A DNA stretch of 64,000 nucleotides from Streptomyces sp. TP-A0356 (GTDB taxonomy: Bacteria; Actinomycetota; Actinomycetes; Streptomycetales; Streptomycetaceae): NCBI RefSeq assembly GCF_001417775.1, contig NZ_BBZJ01000013.1, positions 436,945-500,944 on the forward strand, in the 5' to 3' direction. Below are positions 1 to 9,340 of the stretch, piece after piece. A program made the translations under genes and the position numbers. The notes below the pieces were generated by a model, which was not told the origin of the DNA, made no database searches, and saw only the letters and a list, made by a program, of their open reading frames with translations. The stretch's first letter is position 1. The number at the start of each line of letters is the position of its first letter.

Positions 1-565
1 GCGGATTGGCCTGCGGATTGGCCTGCTGAGTCCCCGTCTGGGTGCCTACGGCGAGGACCGAACCAGGCGAATTGACAATCTGGTTCACGTTGTTGGTCGT
101 CTGAGTAATGATTTGGGTGATCGCCGTCTGAGACAGGCCGAGGCTCTTCGCCTTGGATTCTGTCGCCGCTATGGCCGCCGCCTTCACCTGCTGTGCAGAG
201 GCGCCTTTCGCCTTCGCCGCTTGTGCCGCACTCGTTCCGGCAGCCACGGCAAGTGCGGCTCCGTTTCCTGCCGATGCCGTTGCCGATGCAGCCGCGCCGG
301 TGCAGGTCACAGGACCCACCGCGAACGGGCCCGCACCCGTAACGGCCTTCGGCCCGATGAGACCGGCAGCAGAAGATTGCACCGCGGTCCCTCCAGGCGT
401 GACGGTGAACGACCCATTGGGCGCGAAATTCTCGCCCGTCAGGGTACTTCCTACCACCCGACACGTCGCGTTCGGGGCAGCGGAGGCCGGCGCGACAGCG
501 GTCGCCACCATCCCTCCGGCCAGCGCGACTGTTGCGGCGACACTCAGTGCGATCTTGCCTCTCAC
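1..565 (-). CDS. Secreted Ala/Thr-rich protein, C-terminus beyond window edge
   Basis: The reading frame is open from a GTG at 565 to the left edge, so only the first 188 codons are seen. A purine-rich ribosome-binding site (AAAGGGGA) lies a few bases upstream of the GTG. The N-terminus has a short basic stretch (VRGK), a hydrophobic core and an Ala-rich end near residues 25-30 (APASAAP), which looks like a Sec signal peptide. The mature part is rich in Ala, Thr, Gly and Gln. Its two cysteines (in TCRVV and VTCTG) could form one disulfide. The visible part ends in a Gln/Asn/Pro-rich stretch with a QANP repeat. I do not recognise a family. It is divergent from the small secreted protein at 817. 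Export is inferred from the signal sequence only. Confidence 0.6.
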   Translation of the reverse strand, partial: MRGKIALSVAATVALAGGMVATAVAPASAAPNATCRVVGSTLTGENFAPNGSFTVTPGGTAVQSSAAGLIGPKAVTGAGPFAVGPVTCTGAAASATASAGNGAALAVAAGTSAAQAAKAKGASAQQVKAAAIAATESKAKSLGLSQTAITQIITQTTNNVNQIVNSPGSVLAVGTQTGTQQANPQANP

Positions 566-816
566 AGGGTTCCCCTTTCTCCTTTTCGGCACCGCGCTCG
601 CGATCCCGCCCACGACGTGACGTTGACGCAGTGGGCGGAACCGGCAGCAGCAGATCCCTCCCTGTTTGGACATGACTCAAGCGTCGGCCGTCGGCTTCAG
701 GCGATCAAGAGGCAGATCAACCGACGAGGTGGGCAGAATTACCCATCATTCGAAAGACCGACCCGTGAAGCCCTACTGTGGTGTTCAGCTCTCTTCCAGC
801 CTTCGGGGTGAGATAT

Positions 817-1161
817 ATGAAGAAGACAATCTGGTGGAGCGTCAGTACTACAGCGGTGGCCTCGAGTTGCTTGGGGGCCGCCATATGGGGCGCCTCAGCG
901 AGTGAGGCAAGCACCTCACCGCGGAATTCCCAGGAGTCGGTTCTCAAGTGCTACAAGACCATTCGCGACCCGAATAGGATCGTGTGCTACCGGGTTTCCA
1001 TGAGGCCTCTGCACAAGGGCGGCCACATCGTGTTCGTCCCCTTCCTCGTCGAGGTGCCCACACCATCGGATCCCCCGCCCGCCATCACAGTCAACGACCT
1101 CCCGGGAACCGACCCTGGAACCAATGCCGGGACCAACTCGCGCACCGGCCAAGGCCGTTAG
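817..1161 (+). CDS. Small secreted protein, unknown function
   Basis: This is a 114-residue protein starting at ATG 817. A GGGGTGAG ribosome-binding site ends a few bases upstream. The N-terminus (MKKTIWWSVSTTAVASSCLG and onward) is a clear signal peptide with two lysines followed by a hydrophobic run, with likely processing after ASASEA around residue 30. The mature part of about 85 residues has two cysteines (LKCYK and VCYRV) that could pair. It ends in a Pro/Thr/Gly/Asn-rich low-complexity tail. No family is recognised. It is divergently arranged with the secreted protein ending at 565, with about 250 bp between them that probably holds both promoters. An earlier in-frame ATG at 778 would add 13 residues before the KK and has no better ribosome-binding site. 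Confidence 0.6.
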   Translation: MKKTIWWSVSTTAVASSCLGAAIWGASASEASTSPRNSQESVLKCYKTIRDPNRIVCYRVSMRPLHKGGHIVFVPFLVEVPTPSDPPPAITVNDLPGTDPGTNAGTNSRTGQGR

Positions 1162-1362
1162 GAGGGCGGCGGCAGCGACTAGGGCCCTTCTGACGGAGCG
1201 AGCGGACCCGGACTCGCCATTGCCCCGTCCTCGCCCCGCACTGATCACTGAACGGCTGCGGCAGGGTAACGGCTTGACCCGCACACACCAAGCTCCTAGA
1301 TTCCGCCATGCTGGCCTGATCTGATAGAGATCAAGCGCACCGTGATCCCTGGGGGGACAAGA

Positions 1363-1716
1363 ATGCAGTGGTACGTGGACGTACTGAAGAAGTACGCGGT
1401 GTTCAACGGCCGCGCCCGTCGGCAGGAATACTGGATGTTCTTCCTGTTCAACCTGATCATCAGCATCGTGCTGACGGTCATCGACAGCGCCATGGACAGC
1501 AACATCCTCAGCATCCTCTACGGCGTCGCCGTCCTGCTCCCCAGCATCGGTGTCACGGTCCGCCGACTGCACGACACCGGCAAGTCCGGCTGGTGGATCT
1601 TCATCTCCCTCATCCCCCTGGTGGGCGCGATCGTCCTGATCGTCTTCCTCGCCACCGAGGGCAAGCCGGAGCCGAACCAGTACGGCACCAACCCGAAGCT
1701 GGCTCCGGCCGTCTGA
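1363..1716 (+). CDS. DUF805 family integral membrane protein
   Basis: This is a 117-residue membrane protein of the DUF805 (YhaH-like) type. Family hallmarks are visible: an N-terminal MQWYVDVLKKYAVFNGRARRQEYW segment with the conserved F-x-GRA-R-EYW pattern, then hydrophobic segments at about 30-47 and 56-70. The RRLHDTGKSGWW signature follows, then a third hydrophobic segment at about 83-102. Family function is not established. The ATG at 1363 is chosen because GGGGGGA at 1351-1357 lies directly upstream; an in-frame ATG at 1342 precedes that Shine-Dalgarno. The gene appears monocistronic and is followed within 20 bp by a strong hairpin terminator. Confidence 0.85.
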   Translation: MQWYVDVLKKYAVFNGRARRQEYWMFFLFNLIISIVLTVIDSAMDSNILSILYGVAVLLPSIGVTVRRLHDTGKSGWWIFISLIPLVGAIVLIVFLATEGKPEPNQYGTNPKLAPAV

Positions 1717-1734
1717 GCCAGCCCCAGCGAAGCA

Positions 1735-1763
1735 GGCCCGCCGGAAGATTCCGGCGGGCCTTT
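1735..1763 (+). terminator. Rho-independent terminator after DUF805 gene
   Basis: A perfect 12-bp stem (GGCCCGCCGGAA and TTCCGGCGGGCC) with a 2-base centre is followed by TTTCCCTTT. It lies 18 bp after the DUF805 stop codon. It also faces the end of the convergent radical SAM gene at 1820, so it may serve both strands. Confidence 0.8.
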
Positions 1764-1819
1764 CCCTTTGGCGGTAGTCCCGACGGCTGCAGTGGGATCA
1801 CCACGGTCTACCGGTACCT

Positions 1820-3775
1820 CTAACGACCCGTGCCGGTCGGGGACTTCTTGACCGTCAGAGGCAGCAACTTCTTCCCGGTCGGCCCGATCTGGATGGCCGT
1901 GTCCATCTGCGGGCACACACCGCAGTCGAAGCACGGGGTCCAGCGGCAGTCCTCGACCTCCGTCTCGTCGAGGGCGTCCTGCCAGTCCTCCCAGAGCCAG
2001 TCCTTGTCGAGGCCCGAGTCGAGGTGGTCCCAGGGAAGGACCTCCTCGTAGGAGCGCTCGCGGGTCGTGTACCAGTCGACGTCCACGCCGAAGGGGGCCA
2101 GCGCCTTCTCCGCGCAGTTCATCCAGCGGTCGTACGAGAAGTGCTCGCGCCAGCCGTCGAAGCGGCCGCCGTCCTCGTAGACCGCGCGGATGACGGCGCC
2201 GATGCGGCGGTCACCGCGGGAGAGCAGGCCTTCGACGATGCCGGGCTTGCCGTCGTGGTAGCGGAAGCCGATCGAGCGGCCGTACTTCTTGTCGCCCCGG
2301 ATCTTGTCGCGGAGCTTCTCCAGGCGGGCGTCCGTGTCCTCCGCGCTCAGCTGCGGGGCCCACTGGAAGGGGGTGTGGGGCTTGGGGACGAAGCCGCCGA
2401 TCGACACCGTGCAGCGGATGTCGTTCGAGCCGGAGACCTCGCGGCCCTTCTGGATCACGCGCGTCGCCATGTCGGCGATCTGCAGCACGTCCTCGTCCGT
2501 CTCCGTCGGCAGGCCGCACATGAAGTACAGCTTCACCTGGCGCCAGCCGTTGCCGTAGGCCGTCGCGACGGTCCTGATCAGGTCCTCTTCCGAGACCATC
2601 TTGTTGATGACCTTGCGGATGCGTTCCGAGCCGCCCTCCGGGGCGAAGGTCAGGCCCGACCTGCGGCCGTTGCGCGTGAGCTCGTTCGCCAGGTCGATGT
2701 TGAACGCGTCCACCCGGGTCGACGGGAGCGAGAGGCCGATCTTGTCTTCCTCGTAGCGGTCCGCCAGGCCCTTGGCGATGTCGCCGATCTCCGAGTGGTC
2801 CGCCGAGGAGAGGGACAGGAGGCCGACCTCCTCGAAACCCGTCGCCTTCAGGCCCTTGTCCACCATCGCGCCGATGCCCGTGATGGAGCGTTCACGGACC
2901 GGGCGGGTGATCATGCCCGCCTGGCAGAAGCGGCAGCCCCGCGTGCAGCCGCGGAAGATCTCGACGGACATGCGCTCATGGACCGTCTCCGCCAGGGGGA
3001 CCAGCGGCTGCTTGGGGTAGGGCCACTCGTCGAGATCCATGACGGTGTGCTTGGACACGCGCCACGGCACGCCCGACTTGGTGGGGACGACACGGCCGAT
3101 GCGGCCGTCGGGCAGGTACTCGACGTCGTAGAACGCCGGGACGTAGACCCCGCCCGTCTTCGCCAGCCGGAAGAGAAGTTCCTCTCGGCCACCGGGGCGG
3201 CCCTCCGCCTTCCAGGCGCGAATGATCCTGGTGACCTCCAGGACCGCCTGCTCGCCGTCGCCGATCACCGCGCAGTCGATGAAGTCGGCGATGGGCTCGG
3301 GGTTGAACGCCGCGTGGCCGCCGGCCATCACGATCGGGTCGTCCAGGCCCCGGTCCCTGGACTCCAGAGGGATGCCCGCGAGGTCGAGGGCCGTCAGCAT
3401 GTTCGTGTAGCCGAGCTCGGTGGAGAAGGACAGGCCGAGGACGTCGAAGGCCTTCACCGGGCGGTGGCTGTCCACCGTGAACTGCGGGACGCCGTGCTCC
3501 CGCATCAGCGCCTCCAGGTCCGGCCAGACACTGTAGGTGCGCTCGGCGAGGACGCCCTCCTGCTCGTTCAGGACCTCGTAGAGGATCATGACGCCCTGGT
3601 TGGGCAGGCCGACCTCGTACGCGTCCGGGTACATGAGCGCCCAGCGGACGTCACAGGCGTCCCACGGCTTGACCGTGGAGTTGAGCTCTCCGCCGACGTA
3701 CTGGATCGGCTTCTGCACATGCGGGAGCAGAGCTTCGAGCTGCGGGAACACCGACTCGGCGGCTTCGGCAGACAT
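1820..3775 (-). CDS. B12-binding-type radical SAM protein (TIGR03960 family)
   Basis: This 651-residue protein belongs to the large radical SAM family usually annotated TIGR03960. An N-terminal cobalamin-binding-like region (about 30-190, with AYEVGLPNQG and VLGLSFSTELGY) precedes the radical SAM core. The cluster motif CTRGCRFCQ lies near residue 280 and has the CxxxCxxC spacing of the 4Fe-4S ligand set. The C-terminus carries an extra cysteine group (CRWTPCFDCGVCPQ) that could bind a second metal cluster. The reaction is unknown. In many actinobacteria this gene neighbours a TIGR03936 protein and ribonuclease E; neither is visible here, and downstream lies the DUF805 gene. The start codon at 3775 has only a weak upstream Shine-Dalgarno. 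Confidence 0.85.
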   Translation of the reverse strand: MSAEAAESVFPQLEALLPHVQKPIQYVGGELNSTVKPWDACDVRWALMYPDAYEVGLPNQGVMILYEVLNEQEGVLAERTYSVWPDLEALMREHGVPQFTVDSHRPVKAFDVLGLSFSTELGYTNMLTALDLAGIPLESRDRGLDDPIVMAGGHAAFNPEPIADFIDCAVIGDGEQAVLEVTRIIRAWKAEGRPGGREELLFRLAKTGGVYVPAFYDVEYLPDGRIGRVVPTKSGVPWRVSKHTVMDLDEWPYPKQPLVPLAETVHERMSVEIFRGCTRGCRFCQAGMITRPVRERSITGIGAMVDKGLKATGFEEVGLLSLSSADHSEIGDIAKGLADRYEEDKIGLSLPSTRVDAFNIDLANELTRNGRRSGLTFAPEGGSERIRKVINKMVSEEDLIRTVATAYGNGWRQVKLYFMCGLPTETDEDVLQIADMATRVIQKGREVSGSNDIRCTVSIGGFVPKPHTPFQWAPQLSAEDTDARLEKLRDKIRGDKKYGRSIGFRYHDGKPGIVEGLLSRGDRRIGAVIRAVYEDGGRFDGWREHFSYDRWMNCAEKALAPFGVDVDWYTTRERSYEEVLPWDHLDSGLDKDWLWEDWQDALDETEVEDCRWTPCFDCGVCPQMDTAIQIGPTGKKLLPLTVKKSPTGTGR

Positions 3776-3901
3776 CTCGCGTCTTTCGTGAGCAGGAGGA
3801 ACTGACAGGGGTGACCCTCAAGCCTAACGCGGGCGCGAGCCCTCCTCGGACGCCCGGACGCCCGGACGACCGCGGCTGTCGGCTGCCGCCCGCTCGGCCG
3901 C

Positions 3902-5623
3902 TCAGACCCTGGCCTTCTTCCTCACCGCCGGCCACACCTGCGGCAGCGCGGCCTCCGCGGCCGCCGCGCGCTGTTCCTCCCGCCCGTACAGGACGCCGTA
4001 CGTGAACGTGTTCTCCCTTGCCGCGTAGGACTGGGCCGACAGCTCCAGCAGTGCCTCGCGGGCCATCACGCTGTCCTGGTGGTCGCCGAGCAGGGTCTGC
4101 AGGGACTTCATCGCCTTGACCAGTCTCCTGGCCGGCTTGCCGAGCGCGGGTGCGGCGGCCTCGGCCGCGTACCGGGTGCGCTTGGTCTTCTTGCGGGCCT
4201 CGTGCATCGCGACGTCACGGTCATGGCCCGAGGGCAGGTCGAGGGCCTGGCCGACCAGGTCGGCGACCTTGCGGAAGTCCCTTCGTACGGCCTTGGCGAG
4301 CACCTTCGACGGCTTGCCGGCGGCCGACTTCCGCAGGGGCGGGTCGGCGATCAGGGCGTCGAGGGTCTCCAGCAGTCGCAGGTAGCGCTCCGAGTCCAGG
4401 ACGGCGATCAGCTGATCCCGGGCCCCCTCGTGCCGCATGTTCGACCAGGTGCGGAGGCGGTTGCGGACCGGCCCGGAGAGCAGCGAGGGGGACAGTTCGG
4501 ACACCGCGTTCATCAGGCGCTCGGTGAGGACCTCCCGGTCGCGGTCGATGCCCAGCTCACCGGCCAGCCACTTCAGCTCGTCGGCGACCGGGTCGGTGAC
4601 GCGGCGGTCCAGGACCTTGCCGAACGAGCGGAACGTGCTGCGCAGCCGGCGGGTGGCGACACGCATGGAGTGCACCGAGTCGGGGACGTCCCGGCGGACC
4701 GCGGGGTCCAGTTCGACGATGGCGTCCCGTTGGGCGCGGACGTAGGAGAGGACGTGGTCGCCCGCGGTGACCGGCGGCTGCCCCCGATCGGCCGATGCAG
4801 GCCTCGGGCGCCTCTGCGAATCTGCTCCGGCAGGCCCTGTGCGCTTCTCCGCAACCGCCCCGTCCTGCCTCGTCCGCTTCCCCCCGCCACCCACCGCCGA
4901 CTTCGTCGGCCGGCCCGCCCCGGCCTCCGCGAACTCTGTCCCGCTCCCCGCACCGGCCGCCGCGGGCTTCCCCCGCCTGCCCGCAGTGGCCCGGTCGGGC
5001 CCGGTCCCGGTGCCCCTCGTGCCCGTCCCCGTCTCTTCCAGCGCCTTCGCCAGCTTGGACGGGGCCGAGGAGCGGCTCAGCCCGGCCTTGCGGAGCTTCT
5101 TCTCGACCTTGTCGAGGAACGCGGGGTCGCCGTCGTCCGCCAGTTCGACCTCGATCTCCGTCCACTCAGTGGTGCCCGTGCCGCCGCTCAGCCGCTCGGC
5201 GCGCACCCGGTCGAGGCTGACCTCCGCGAGCAGGGCGCCGTGGGCGTCGACGAGATGGCGGATGTCGCGCGCGGAGCGCAGCCGGACGACGGGGACCAGG
5301 TCGGCGTCGCGCACGCGGGAGCGGACCAGACCGGAGAGGTACGGGGGGATGGTGTCGGAGAGCGGGGCGTGGATCTCGTCGCGTACGTCGTCGGAGACCG
5401 GAAGCTTGAGGTGCCAGCCGGCGTCGTCGCCCCCGGTGCGTCGGCGCAGGGTGACGGACGACGCGGAGAGGCGCTGGTCGGGGGTGTCGTAGTAGGTGGC
5501 GTCGAGATCCGCGACGCCCTGGTCGATGACGGCCGAGACCCCGTCGACGCCGGTCAGGTCGGGAAGTTCGTCCCCGGCAGCGGCCTGGTATTTCCGCTCG
5601 ATTTCGCGCTTCGTGTCCGCCAT
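3902..5623 (-). CDS. CYTH and CHAD domain protein
   Basis: This is a 573-residue, two-domain protein. Residues about 5-205 form a CYTH (triphosphate tunnel) domain with the EIERK signature near the N-terminus, alternating R/E/K strands and the LRRRTGGDD segment. Residues about 290-565 form a CHAD domain with conserved histidines (SVHSMRVATRRLRS, HEARKKTKRTRY and LLGDHQDS). CYTH domains act on triphosphates or inorganic polyphosphate, and CHAD domains bind polyphosphate, so a role in polyphosphate metabolism is likely but not shown. The two domains are joined by about 80 residues of Gly/Thr/Ala/Arg-rich low-complexity sequence. It lies 133 bp downstream of rodA on the same strand, possibly as a separate unit. 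Confidence 0.88.
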   Translation of the reverse strand: MADTKREIERKYQAAAGDELPDLTGVDGVSAVIDQGVADLDATYYDTPDQRLSASSVTLRRRTGGDDAGWHLKLPVSDDVRDEIHAPLSDTIPPYLSGLVRSRVRDADLVPVVRLRSARDIRHLVDAHGALLAEVSLDRVRAERLSGGTGTTEWTEIEVELADDGDPAFLDKVEKKLRKAGLSRSSAPSKLAKALEETGTGTRGTGTGPDRATAGRRGKPAAAGAGSGTEFAEAGAGRPTKSAVGGGGKRTRQDGAVAEKRTGPAGADSQRRPRPASADRGQPPVTAGDHVLSYVRAQRDAIVELDPAVRRDVPDSVHSMRVATRRLRSTFRSFGKVLDRRVTDPVADELKWLAGELGIDRDREVLTERLMNAVSELSPSLLSGPVRNRLRTWSNMRHEGARDQLIAVLDSERYLRLLETLDALIADPPLRKSAAGKPSKVLAKAVRRDFRKVADLVGQALDLPSGHDRDVAMHEARKKTKRTRYAAEAAAPALGKPARRLVKAMKSLQTLLGDHQDSVMAREALLELSAQSYAARENTFTYGVLYGREEQRAAAAEAALPQVWPAVRKKARV

Positions 5624-5756
5624 GACCCGAATCTAGTGGCAATCGGGCCGGGGCGGCAGAGGCCGCCGAGACGGATCCGCCTCCTGACTGGGGCTGAATC
5701 CAGCGGGTCAGGAGGCGACGAGGGGGGCTCGGCACTTCGGCGTCGTCCGGTCCCCC

Positions 5757-6956
5757 CTACGCCGACAGCGGCCGCTGTACCCGGATCGACTGCAGCAGGC
5801 CCACCGCTATCCAGACGGAGAACATCGACGAGCCGCCGTAGGACACGAACGGCAGTGGAATGCCCGCGACCGGCATGATGCCGAGGTTCATGCCGATGTT
5901 CTCGAAGGACTGGAAGGCGAACCAGGCGATGATCCCGGCGGCGACGACAGTGCCGTACAGCTCGGTCGTCTCGCGGGCGATGCGGCAGGCCCGCCACAGG
6001 ACGACACCGAGCAGGGCGATGATCAGACCGGCGCCGACGAAGCCCAGCTCCTCCCCCGCCACCGAGAAGACGAAGTCGGTCTGCTGCTCGGGCACGAACT
6101 GGCCCGTGGTCTGGGAGCCGTGGAACAGGCCCGCCCCGGTCAGTCCGCCGGAGCCGATCGCGATGCGCGCCTGGCTGGTGTTGTAACCGACGCCCGAGGG
6201 ATCCAGGCTCGGGTTGGCGAAGGCGGCGAAGCGGTTGATCTGGTACTGGCCCAGGATGTGCAGCTGCCACACGGCGACCGCGGCCAGGGCGCCGGCGGCG
6301 AGCAGGCCGAAGATCCAGCGGTTGGAGGCGCCGGAGGCGAGCACCACGCCCAGCACGATGATCACCATGACCATCGTCGAACCGAGGTCGGGCATGAGCA
6401 GGACGATCATCATCGGGACGGCCGCCAGACCCAGGGACTGGGCCACGGTCCGGTGGTCGGGGTACTGCTTGTCGCCCGCGTCGACCCGGGCCGAGAGCAG
6501 CATCGCCATGCCCAGGGTGATCGTGACCTTCACGAACTCGGAGGGCTGGAGTGAGAAGCCGCCGCCGAAGACGATCCAGTTGCGGTTGCCGTTGATGGTG
6601 GCGCCGAGCGGGGTGAGCACCAGCAGGATCAGGAAGACCGAGGCGCCGTACAGGATCGGCACGGCCGTGCGCAGGGTGCGATGACCGAGCCAGATCGTGC
6701 CGATCATCAGGGCCACCCCGATGCCGGTGTTCATCAGGTGCCGGATCAGGAAGTAGTGCGGGTCGCCCTGGTTGATCTCGGTGCGGTTGCGGGTCGCCGA
6801 GTAGACGAGGGCCATGCCGATCAGGGACAGCGCCGTGGCCGACAGCAGTATCGGCCAGTCGAGGCGGCGGGCCACGCTGTCGCGGGCGAAGACCCGTGTC
6901 CAGCCGGCCCGTGCGGGGCCGTACCCGGGGACGGAGAAGTTGTTCGCTCCGGTCAC
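5757..6956 (-). CDS. rodA: RodA, SEDS peptidoglycan glycosyltransferase
   Basis: This 399-residue polytopic membrane protein of the FtsW/RodA/SpoVE (SEDS) family polymerises lipid II into glycan strands together with a class B penicillin-binding protein. Around ten hydrophobic segments are visible. Family motifs include RNWI in GNRNWIVFGGGFSLQPSEFVK (a conserved region before the large extracellular loop) and the C-terminal PFVSYGGSS motif near residue 370. The GTG start at 6954-6956 overlaps the stop of the upstream PBP2 gene by 4 bp, so translation is coupled. The pairing fits the RodA-PBP2 elongation and sporulation complex known in Streptomyces (also called Sfr for the coelicolor homologue). 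It is the last gene of the mre-pbp2-rodA run. Confidence 0.93.
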   Translation of the reverse strand: MTGANNFSVPGYGPARAGWTRVFARDSVARRLDWPILLSATALSLIGMALVYSATRNRTEINQGDPHYFLIRHLMNTGIGVALMIGTIWLGHRTLRTAVPILYGASVFLILLVLTPLGATINGNRNWIVFGGGFSLQPSEFVKVTITLGMAMLLSARVDAGDKQYPDHRTVAQSLGLAAVPMMIVLLMPDLGSTMVMVIIVLGVVLASGASNRWIFGLLAAGALAAVAVWQLHILGQYQINRFAAFANPSLDPSGVGYNTSQARIAIGSGGLTGAGLFHGSQTTGQFVPEQQTDFVFSVAGEELGFVGAGLIIALLGVVLWRACRIARETTELYGTVVAAGIIAWFAFQSFENIGMNLGIMPVAGIPLPFVSYGGSSMFSVWIAVGLLQSIRVQRPLSA

Positions 6957-9202
6957 GTCGGGATCCTCCGCCTCTTCTTCGGGCGGTCCGTGCGCCGTCG
7001 GGTGGTGCGGTTGCTCGCGGACGGGGAGGGCACGGTGGCCGAGGGGTTGTCGGTGGGCGCGCCCTGCTGGTCCTGGCCGGGGGCCTGGTTCGCGTTCGGG
7101 TCGTACTTCTCGATCTTCGGGGAGACGATCGAGCCATCGGGCCGGATCTTGGGGAGGTCCTTCTGCGGGGTGGGCAGCAGGGCCTTCTTGTTGTCGATCG
7201 AGCCGTCGCCCTGGACGCCGTACAGCGCGTTGTAGATCTTGCGTACGGCCTCACCGGAGGCGCCGGAGCCCGTACCGGCCTGGGCGATGGTCATGACGAC
7301 CGCGTAGTCCTTGCTGTACGTGGCCAGCCACGAGGTGGTCTGCTTGCCGTAGACCTCGGCGGTACCGGTCTTGGCGTGCAGCGGGATCTTGTCCTGCGGC
7401 CAGCCGCCGAACTTCCAGGCGGCGGTACCGCGGGTGACGACGCCCGCGAAGGCCTGGTCCATGCCGTCCCGCGTCTCCTTGGTGATCGGCAGCCTGCCGT
7501 GCGACTGGGGCCTGATCTCGGTGGTCTGCTTGCCGTCCGGGCTGATGATCGCCTTGCCGATGGTCGGGTTCCACAGGGTGCCGCCGTTGGAGACGGCCGA
7601 GTAGATGACGGCCTCCTGGATCGGCGTCACCAGGGTGTCGCCCTGGCCGATGGAGTAGTTGATCTCGTCACCCTCGCGCATCCTGTTGCCCTCGAGGCAG
7701 TTCTCGTACGCGATCTTCTGGACGTAGTCGCCGTCCTTCTTGCCGGTCTTGCACCAGGCGTCCTTGTTGGCCTCCCAGTACTTCTGCTTCCACTGGCGGT
7801 CGGGGACGCGGCCGGAGACCTCGTTGGGCAGGTCGACGCCGGTGGGCTTGCCGAGGCCGAACTGGTGGGCGGCCTTGAAGAAGTAGTCCTTGGGCGTCTT
7901 CTTCGGGTTGATGCCGCCGTCCTTCTTCCACTCGCTGTCCGCGAGGCCGTAGAAGACGGTGTCGCAGGAGACCTCGAGGGCGCGGCCGAGCGAGATCGGG
8001 CCGAAGTTCTCCCCCTCGAAGTTCTTGAAGACCTGGCTGCCGACCGAGTACGAGGCCGTACAGGGATAGTGGCCGTCGAAGGCGTAACCGGCCTCGACGG
8101 CTCCGGCCGTGGACACCACCTTGAAGGTGGACCCCGGAGCCGCCTGTCCCTGGATGGCCCGGTTGAGCAGCGGGTAGTTGGAGTCCTTGCCGGTGAGCTG
8201 CCGGTAGTCCTTGGCGGAGATGCCGCCGACCCAGACGTTCGGGTCGTACGTCGGGTTGGACGCCATGGCGACGACACGGCCCGTCCTGGCCTCCATCACC
8301 ACGACGGCACCGGAGTCCGCCTTGTAGTTCTCGCCGCTGTTCTTGTCGAACTGGGTGCGGGCGGCCTTCATCGCCTCGTTCAGCTCGTACTCGGCGACCC
8401 GCTGGACACGGGCGTCGATGCTGGTGACCAGTCTGGAGCCGGGCTGGGCGGCATCGCCCTTGGCCTTGCCGATGACACGGCCGAGGTTGTCGACCTCGTA
8501 ACGGGTGACGCCGGCCTTGCCCCGCAGCACCTGGTCGTACTGCCGCTCCAGGCCGGATCGGCCCACCTGGTCGGAGCGCAGGTAGGGGGAGCTGGTGTTC
8601 TTGGCCTGCTGGATCTCGTTGTCGGTGACGGGCGAGAGATAGCCGAGCACCTGGGCGGTGTTGGCCTCGCCGGGGCTCGGGTAGCGGCGCAGGGCCTGGG
8701 GCTCTGCGGTGACGCCGGGGAAGTCCTCGGAGCGCTCGCGGATCTGCAGGGCCTGCCGGGGGGTGGCCGTGTCGGTGATGGGGATCGGCTGGTACGGGGA
8801 ACCGTTCCAGCAGGGCTGCGGGGTCTTGGCGTCGCAGAGGCGGACCTTGTCCACGACCTCCTGGGGGTTCATGCCCAGGACGCCGGCCAGTTTGGTGAGG
8901 ACCGCCTTGCCCTTGTCCTTCATCTTCAGCAGGTCGGTGCGGGACGCGGAGACCACCAGCCGGGTCTCGTTGTCGGCGAGCGGGACACCCCGCGCGTCCA
9001 GGATCTCTCCGCGCACGGCGGGCTGGACGACCTGCTGGACGTGGTTGCCGGAGGCCTCCTTGGCGTACTCGGCCCCGTTGCGGATCTGGAGGTACCAGAG
9101 GCGGCCGCCGAGGGTGCCGAGGAGGGAGAGGACGAGGATCTGGATGACGACGAGCCGGATCTGGACGCGCGGGGTCCGTCCCGTCTCGGGGATGTTAGTC
9201 AT
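6953..9202 (-). CDS. mrdA: Penicillin-binding protein 2 (class B transpeptidase)
   Basis: This is a 749-residue bitopic membrane transpeptidase that crosslinks peptidoglycan. A short cytoplasmic N-terminus and one transmembrane segment (about 15-37, VVIQILVLSLLGTLGGRLWY) are followed by a PBP dimerisation domain and the penicillin-binding domain. Active-site motifs are visible: STFK (serine nucleophile, in GSTFKVVSTAG) and KTGT (in LHAKTGTAEVYG); SCD in the SCDTVFYG segment is the candidate second motif. The C-terminus is a long Pro/Gln/Ser/Thr tail ending in a very basic RRRTDRPKKRRR cluster. It is transcribed after mreD and overlaps rodA by 4 bp. The ATG at 9202 has no strong Shine-Dalgarno. 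It is the partner of RodA and MreBCD in wall growth or spore-wall assembly. Confidence 0.92.
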   Translation of the reverse strand: MTNIPETGRTPRVQIRLVVIQILVLSLLGTLGGRLWYLQIRNGAEYAKEASGNHVQQVVQPAVRGEILDARGVPLADNETRLVVSASRTDLLKMKDKGKAVLTKLAGVLGMNPQEVVDKVRLCDAKTPQPCWNGSPYQPIPITDTATPRQALQIRERSEDFPGVTAEPQALRRYPSPGEANTAQVLGYLSPVTDNEIQQAKNTSSPYLRSDQVGRSGLERQYDQVLRGKAGVTRYEVDNLGRVIGKAKGDAAQPGSRLVTSIDARVQRVAEYELNEAMKAARTQFDKNSGENYKADSGAVVVMEARTGRVVAMASNPTYDPNVWVGGISAKDYRQLTGKDSNYPLLNRAIQGQAAPGSTFKVVSTAGAVEAGYAFDGHYPCTASYSVGSQVFKNFEGENFGPISLGRALEVSCDTVFYGLADSEWKKDGGINPKKTPKDYFFKAAHQFGLGKPTGVDLPNEVSGRVPDRQWKQKYWEANKDAWCKTGKKDGDYVQKIAYENCLEGNRMREGDEINYSIGQGDTLVTPIQEAVIYSAVSNGGTLWNPTIGKAIISPDGKQTTEIRPQSHGRLPITKETRDGMDQAFAGVVTRGTAAWKFGGWPQDKIPLHAKTGTAEVYGKQTTSWLATYSKDYAVVMTIAQAGTGSGASGEAVRKIYNALYGVQGDGSIDNKKALLPTPQKDLPKIRPDGSIVSPKIEKYDPNANQAPGQDQQGAPTDNPSATVPSPSASNRTTRRRTDRPKKRRRIPT

Positions 9203-9340
9203 GGGCGAAGCCCATTCCGTCGAGGGTGGCGGTGGGAGACGGGTGGGCGTTGGTCACTGCTGCCTCCCCCTCTCCGGGTACGTACGGGTCATACGAGTAC
9301 ACGATCAACCTGTGCGGCCACGCGGCCGGCTCACGGGTCG

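Noticed and set aside
2024..3805. Long plus-strand frame opposite the radical SAM gene (and similar long antisense frames opposite PBP2, valS, EccC and the toxin)
   Set aside because: These are the expected mirror frames of GC-rich genes: high Arg/Ala/Gly/Val/Asp content, no family features, while the opposite strand encodes a recognised protein.
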